Below, in pieces: positions 7,292 through 11,540 of a stretch of 11,540 bases of DNA (within the stretch, counting starts at the first letter, position 1; each line of letters begins with the position of its first letter). The notes under the pieces are model-generated. The model was not told where the DNA came from. It did not search any database and worked only from the letters and a program-made list of their open reading frames with translations. Position numbers and translations under genes: made by a program. The DNA is from Bacteroides sp. (GTDB taxonomy: Bacteria > Bacteroidota > Bacteroidia > Bacteroidales > SM23-62), in NCBI GenBank assembly GCA_030592145.1, contig JAUVKJ010000023.1:1-11540 (forward strand). Reading direction: 5' to 3'.

Positions 7292-10200
7292 TTATAACAG
7301 GTTAACACTTAAACCGAGTCCTCTCAACTCGTGCAACAGAACATTCAGGGATTCCGGTATACCCGCCATGGGCATGGGTTCACCCTTAACAATGGCTTCA
7401 TAAGCCTTGGCCCTACCGATGACATCATCCGATTTGACGGTCAGGAGTTCCTGGAGGATATTGGCGGCTCCGAATGCTTCCAGGGCCCATACTTCCATTT
7501 CCCCAAAGCGCTGTCCACCGAACTGTGCCTTCCCTCCCAGGGGTTGCTGGGTGATCAGGGAATAGGGACCGATAGAACGTGCATGCATCTTGTCATCGAC
7601 CATGTGCCCGAGCTTCAGCATATAGATCACACCCACCGTGGCAGGTTGGTCAAAACGTTCCCCGGTGCCGCCGTCATAGAGATAGGTTTTTCCGTACTGG
7701 GGAACTCCGGCTTCTTCCGTATAGCTGTTGATCTGGTCAATTTTTGCACCGTCAAAAATCGGTGTGGAAAATTTAATACCCAGCTTTTGTCCGGCCCATC
7801 CGAGTACAGTCTCATAGATCTGTCCCAGGTTCATCCTCGAGGGAACACCCAGCGGGTTCAGAACAACGTCAACAGGTGTGCCGTCCTCAAGGAATGGCAT
7901 ATCTTCCTGCCTGACGATCTTGGCTACGATCCCTTTGTTTCCATGTCTTCCGGCCATCTTGTCACCAACCTTCACTTTACGCTTCATAGCTACATAAACC
8001 TTGGCCATCTGGATGATGCCCGTGGGCAACTCGTCTCCAATTGTAATATTGTATTTCTTCCGCTTATAGAATCCTTCGATCTCCTTATATTTGATGGTAT
8101 AATTGTGTATAAGGGTTCGGATCGTATCGTTCTTCTTCTTATCGGTGGTCCACTTACCCGGGTTGACATCCAGGAAATCGATCTCCTGAAGGATCTTCTG
8201 AGTAAACTTGGTTCCCTTCGGAACCACATCGGCATTCAGATAGTCCCTGACGCCCTGTGAGGTCTTGCCATTCACAAGAGAAAAGAGTTTTTCGATCATC
8301 CTTCCCTTCAGTTCATCGATCTTTCTGTTGTATTCCTCTTCGATCTTGTCCAGGAGAGGCTTGGAAGCCTGCTTGAATTTCCTGTCTCTCATCGAGCGGG
8401 AAAACAGTTTCTTGTTGATCACAACCCCTTCAAGGGATGGGGGCGCCTTCAGGGATGCGTCCTTGACATCTCCTGCCTTATCGCCAAAGATTGCACGCAG
8501 GAGTTTCTCTTCCGGAGAAGGATCCGATTCTCCTTTCGGTGTGATCTTACCGATCAGGATATCTCCCGGTTCAACATGAGCACCGATGCGTATAAGCCCG
8601 TTCTCATCCAGGTTCCGTGTGGCTTCTTCACTTACGTTTGGGATGTCTGAAGTCAGCTCTTCCAGTCCCCGTTTTGTATCCCGAACCTCCAGCAGGTACT
8701 CTTCTATATGGATGGAAGTAAAAACATCATTACGCACCACACTGTCAGAGATCACGATCGCATCCTCGAAGTTGTATCCTTTCCAGGGCATAAAGGCCAC
8801 CTTCAGGTTCCGGCCCAGGGCCAGTTCTCCGTTTTCACTGGCATATCCCTGAGTCAGTATCTGTCCGGATTTTACCTTCTGTCCCTTCCTGACGATAGGC
8901 GTCAGGTTCACACAGGTATTCTGATTCGTCTTTCTGTACTTGGAAAGCTTGTATCTCTTAACATCATCATCGAAGCTTACAAACTTCTGCTCCTCGTTGC
9001 GGCTGTAACGGATGACGATCTCATTGGAATCGACAAATTCCACAACCCCGTCTCCTTCGGCGATCACCAGCAGGCGGGAATCTTTCGCCACAAGCGGTTC
9101 AATGCCGGTACCCACTATCGGAGCTTCCGGGCGTACCAGTGGAACAGCCTGACGCATCATATTGGAACCCATCAGGGCCCGGTTGGCATCATCGTGTTCC
9201 AGGAAGGGGATCAGGGAAGCTGCAATGGAGGCGATCTGGTTGGGAGCCACATCCATTAGTTCCACCGTGCCGGCTTCGGCCAGTGGATAATCTGCATCGT
9301 AACGCGCTTTGACCCTGGGGTTTACAAAATTACCATCATCCTGGATCGGTGCGTTTGCCTGGGCAATGACCCTGGACTCTTCCTCTTCCGCACTCAGGAA
9401 CAGTATCCCGTCATTGCTAAGGTCTACCTGCCCCCCGGATACTTTACGGTAAGGGGTCTCAATAAATCCAAGCTCATTGATCTTGGCATACACGCAGAGT
9501 GATGAGATCAACCCGATATTGGGACCTTCAGGAGTTTCAATGGGACACAGTCTCCCGTAATGGGTATAGTGAACATCCCTTACCTCAAAACCGGCACGTT
9601 CTCTTGAAAGTCCGCCCGGACCCAGTGCAGACATGCGGCGCTTATGGGTCATCTCGGCCAGGGGATTCGTCTGGTCCATAAACTGAGACAACTGGTTGGT
9701 CCCGAAAAATGAATTGATCACAGAAGACAGGGTCTTGGAATTAATCAGATCAATGGGTGTAAACACCTCGTTGTCGCGCACATTCATTCTTTCCCTGATG
9801 GTCCGGGCCATACGTGAAAGGCCAATGCTGAACTGGTTAGAGAGCTGTTCCCCGACAGTTCTCACACGCCGGTTGCTGAGGTGGTCGATATCGTCCACAT
9901 CGGTTTTGGAGTTGATCAGTTCGATCAGGTACTTGATGATTTCAATAATGTCTTCCTTGGTCAGGACCTTCACATCCATCTCGGTTGAAAGTCCCAGTTT
10001 CTTGTTGATCCTGTAACGGCCCACTTTCCCGAGATCATAACGCTTATCAGAGAAGAACAGTTTGTCGATCACATCCCTGGCGGTAGCCTCATCGGGTGGT
10101 TCTGAATTTCTCAGTTGACGGTAAATATGAAGCACAGCCTCATCTTCAGAGTTACAGGGATCTTTTTGAAGGGTATTGTAAATAATTGAAAAATCCGTCT

Positions 10201-11107
10201 GGCTCTGCGACTCTTTATGCAATAGTATTGTTTTGGATCCGGAATCAACGATCGCATCGATATGATCATTCACGAGAACGGTTTCCCGGTCGATAATCAC
10301 TTCATTCCGTTCGATTGAGACCACTTCACCGGTATCCTCATCCACGAAGTCCTCGACCCAGGATTTCAGGACCCTCGCGGCAAGCTTCCGGCCAACCACT
10401 TTTTTTAGTCCCGTTTTGGAAACTTTCAGTTCATCGGCAAGACCAAAGATGTCCAGGATGTCTTTATCGCTTTCGTAGCCGATTGCCCTGAGCAGGGTGG
10501 TTACGGGCAGTTTCTTTTTCCGGTCGATGTATGCATACATGACATTGTTGATATCCGTTGCAAATTCGATCCAGGAACCCTTGAAAGGAATAATCCTGGC
10601 GGAATACAATTTGGTGCCATTGGCATGGAGGCTCTGTCCGAAAAACACACCGGGTGAACGGTGAAGCTGGGAAACAACCACCCGTTCTGCACCGTTAATG
10701 ATAAACAATCCCCTTTCTGTCATATAAGGTATGGTTCCGAGATACACGTTCTGGATGACGGTATCAAAATCTTCATGCTCCGGGTCTGTACAGTAAAGCT
10801 TAAGTTTGGCCTTGAGTGGAACACTGTAGGTCAGTCCACGCTCAATACACTCATCAATAGAATACCTTGGAGGATCAACCTGGTAATCCAGAAATTCCAG
10901 AATGAAATTATTTCGTGTATCGGTTATGGGATAATTATCAGAAAACACCTTGTATAATCCTTCGGTTTTTCTGTCCTCAGAGGTAGACTCCATTTGAAAA
11001 AATGCTCTGAATGATTTCAACTGAACTTCCAGAAAGTCAGGGTATTGAAGCTGGTTTTTTGCAGCAGAGAAATTAATTCTTTCTTCCGGTTTTTTAATGG
11101 CCATCAT
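7292..11107 (-). CDS. rpoB: DNA-directed RNA polymerase subunit beta
   Basis: This encodes the 1271-residue beta subunit of RNA polymerase, which with beta' forms the catalytic cleft. The N-terminal protrusion and lobe include [22 protein letters not shown] (132-153). The rifampicin-binding region runs about 471-500 ([30 protein letters not shown]). Residues whose change commonly gives resistance are in their susceptible state: S474, Q475, D478, H488, R491 and S493, equivalent to E. coli S512, Q513, D516, H526, R529 and S531. Further on are [12 protein letters not shown] (523-534), the [16 protein letters not shown] core, [21 protein letters not shown], and the C-terminal [25 protein letters not shown] that contacts beta'. 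The gene opens with two adjacent ATGs (11107 and 11104); the second gives MAIKKPEER and may be the real start. It follows rplL by 103 bases containing a probable attenuator, and precedes rpoC by 18. Confidence 0.99.
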   Translation of the reverse strand: MMAIKKPEERINFSAAKNQLQYPDFLEVQLKSFRAFFQMESTSEDRKTEGLYKVFSDNYPITDTRNNFILEFLDYQVDPPRYSIDECIERGLTYSVPLKAKLKLYCTDPEHEDFDTVIQNVYLGTIPYMTERGLFIINGAERVVVSQLHRSPGVFFGQSLHANGTKLYSARIIPFKGSWIEFATDINNVMYAYIDRKKKLPVTTLLRAIGYESDKDILDIFGLADELKVSKTGLKKVVGRKLAARVLKSWVEDFVDEDTGEVVSIERNEVIIDRETVLVNDHIDAIVDSGSKTILLHKESQSQTDFSIIYNTLQKDPCNSEDEAVLHIYRQLRNSEPPDEATARDVIDKLFFSDKRYDLGKVGRYRINKKLGLSTEMDVKVLTKEDIIEIIKYLIELINSKTDVDDIDHLSNRRVRTVGEQLSNQFSIGLSRMARTIRERMNVRDNEVFTPIDLINSKTLSSVINSFFGTNQLSQFMDQTNPLAEMTHKRRMSALGPGGLSRERAGFEVRDVHYTHYGRLCPIETPEGPNIGLISSLCVYAKINELGFIETPYRKVSGGQVDLSNDGILFLSAEEEESRVIAQANAPIQDDGNFVNPRVKARYDADYPLAEAGTVELMDVAPNQIASIAASLIPFLEHDDANRALMGSNMMRQAVPLVRPEAPIVGTGIEPLVAKDSRLLVIAEGDGVVEFVDSNEIVIRYSRNEEQKFVSFDDDVKRYKLSKYRKTNQNTCVNLTPIVRKGQKVKSGQILTQGYASENGELALGRNLKVAFMPWKGYNFEDAIVISDSVVRNDVFTSIHIEEYLLEVRDTKRGLEELTSDIPNVSEEATRNLDENGLIRIGAHVEPGDILIGKITPKGESDPSPEEKLLRAIFGDKAGDVKDASLKAPPSLEGVVINKKLFSRSMRDRKFKQASKPLLDKIEEEYNRKIDELKGRMIEKLFSLVNGKTSQGVRDYLNADVVPKGTKFTQKILQEIDFLDVNPGKWTTDKKKNDTIRTLIHNYTIKYKEIEGFYKRKKYNITIGDELPTGIIQMAKVYVAMKRKVKVGDKMAGRHGNKGIVAKIVRQEDMPFLEDGTPVDVVLNPLGVPSRMNLGQIYETVLGWAGQKLGIKFSTPIFDGAKIDQINSYTEEAGVPQYGKTYLYDGGTGERFDQPATVGVIYMLKLGHMVDDKMHARSIGPYSLITQQPLGGKAQFGGQRFGEMEVWALEAFGAANILQELLTVKSDDVIGRAKAYEAIVKGEPMPMAGIPESLNVLLHELRGLGLSVNLL

Positions 11108-11210
11108 TAACTATTTAAAAGAACTTAACATACTATTACTGAATATAACAAAAGGCTTGGAATACCCGTACAGGGATTCCAAACCAAATTGTATGAATGT
11201 GCAGAAGGCG
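11108..11210 (-). other. rplL-rpoB intergenic region
   Basis: This 103-base spacer is by far the largest gap in the window. The rplL-proximal half contains the hairpin annotated separately. The rpoB-proximal 39 bases are strongly A/T-rich with no Shine-Dalgarno sequence before the ATG pair, as is usual for Bacteroidota leaders. In Escherichia coli the equivalent spacer carries an attenuator and an RNase III processing site; the hairpin here is consistent with similar control of polymerase relative to ribosomal protein synthesis, but that is inference. No convincing promoter was seen. Confidence 0.7.
11147..11185 (-). terminator. Hairpin with U-tract, probable rplL-rpoB attenuator
   Basis: On the minus strand GGTTTGGAAT (11185-11176) pairs with ATTCCAAGCC (11163-11154) over ten pairs, one of them a G-U. 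The stem continues as CCC/GGG after a one-base bulge at 11164 and closes on a five-base loop (TGTAC). The 3' arm is followed at once by TTTTGTT. This has the form of an intrinsic terminator. As rpoB follows without an obvious new promoter, partial read-through (attenuation) is more likely than full termination, as known between rplL and rpoB in enterobacteria. Confidence 0.75.
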
Positions 11211-11540
11211 CTATTTAAGCTCAACTTCTGCTCCTGCTTCTTCTAATTGCTTTTGCAATGCTTCAGCTTCATCTTTGGGAATGCCCTCCTTGATGGGGGC
11301 AGGTGCGGAATCAACAACTCCCTTGGCCTCTTTGAGTCCAAGTCCCGTTAATTCCTTAACAAGTTTTACGATCTGGAGTTTTGCTCCACCGGGTGCTTTC
11401 AGGATCACATCGAACGCGTTCTTTTCTTCAGCACTACCTGTTTCTGCACCGGCTGCGGGACCGGCTACTGCAACAGCAGCTGCTGCTGGTTCAATACCAT
11501 GCTTTTCTTTTAAAATATCAAGAAGCTCACTAACGTCTTT
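11211..11540 (-). CDS. rplL: Ribosomal protein L7/L12, N-terminus cut by window edge
   Basis: The open frame enters from the window edge and gives 109 residues ending in TAG at 11213-11211. L7/L12 forms the flexible stalk of the large ribosomal subunit and recruits translation GTPases. Visible parts are the end of the N-terminal dimerisation domain ([18 protein letters not shown]), an alanine/glycine-rich hinge ([22 protein letters not shown]), and the complete C-terminal globular domain from [10 protein letters not shown] through [22 protein letters not shown] to [11 protein letters not shown]. The family is usually about 125 residues, so roughly 15 N-terminal residues, including the true start, lie outside. 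An internal GTG at 11408 is not the start, because the frame continues upstream with typical L7/L12 sequence. Its place before rpoB is the classic bacterial arrangement. Confidence 0.98.
   Translation of the reverse strand, partial: KDVSELLDILKEKHGIEPAAAAVAVAGPAAGAETGSAEEKNAFDVILKAPGGAKLQIVKLVKELTGLGLKEAKGVVDSAPAPIKEGIPKDEAEALQKQLEEAGAEVELK

Noticed and set aside
7331..8260. A 309-codon open frame on the plus strand opposite rpoB.
   Set aside because: It lies wholly antisense to strongly conserved rpoB sequence and its translation resembles no protein family; long antisense frames are common opposite such genes.
11108..11153. A possible Bacteroidota promoter before rpoB: TTTTG, then 21 bases, then TAAGTTCT on the minus strand.
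   Set aside because: The -7 match to TAnnTTTG is partial, the TTTTG is part of the terminator U-tract, and the resulting leader would be only about ten bases.
11211..11408. A short 65-residue gene starting at an internal GTG.
   Set aside because: The frame continues upstream to the window edge with clear L7/L12 sequence, so this is only the C-terminal domain of rplL.

Overview
The window is a compact, entirely minus-strand stretch of bacterial chromosome. It most likely comes from a member of the Bacteroidota, probably an anaerobic or uncultured Bacteroidales-type lineage. The evidence is the Bacteroidota-style RpoB and RpoC (including the rifampicin-region variant [17 protein letters not shown]), a DUF3467 gene directly after rpoC, A/T-rich gene leaders without Shine-Dalgarno sequences, and the sequence style of the L7/L12 protein. 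The genus cannot be named from this window.

In transcription order (high to low coordinates) the layout is: the 3' part of rplL (ribosomal protein L7/L12, 11540-11211); a 103-base gap with a strong hairpin plus U-tract, probably the rplL-rpoB attenuator; rpoB (11107-7292); rpoC (7273-2954); a small DUF3467 gene (2951-2616); etfB (2599-1850); etfA (1817-852); and the 5' part of a membrane iron-sulfur oxidoreductase gene (843 to the window edge). Gaps after rpoB are 18, 2, 16, 32 and 8 bases, so everything from rpoB onward looks like one transcription unit. No stretch of 300 bases lacks a gene. I saw no tRNA or rRNA gene, insertion sequence, CRISPR array, origin or prophage element.

Two functional blocks are joined. 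The first is the conserved rplL-rpoB-rpoC transcription/translation core with its DUF3467 follower. The second is an electron-transfer module: EtfB and EtfA form the soluble electron-transfer flavoprotein that takes electrons from acyl-CoA dehydrogenases. The membrane protein after them resembles EtfAB:quinone oxidoreductases of the HdrD/NarI-fusion type (often called Emo), which would pass those electrons to the menaquinone pool.

I found no clearly new biological system; most of the window is housekeeping sequence with all key residues intact. The points worth a second look are the junction of the RNA polymerase operon with the ETF/quinone module, the uncharacterised DUF3467 protein between them, the rplL-rpoB hairpin, a short tandem repeat that carries the DUF3467 stop codons and sets the spacing to etfB, and a TTG start on the membrane gene.
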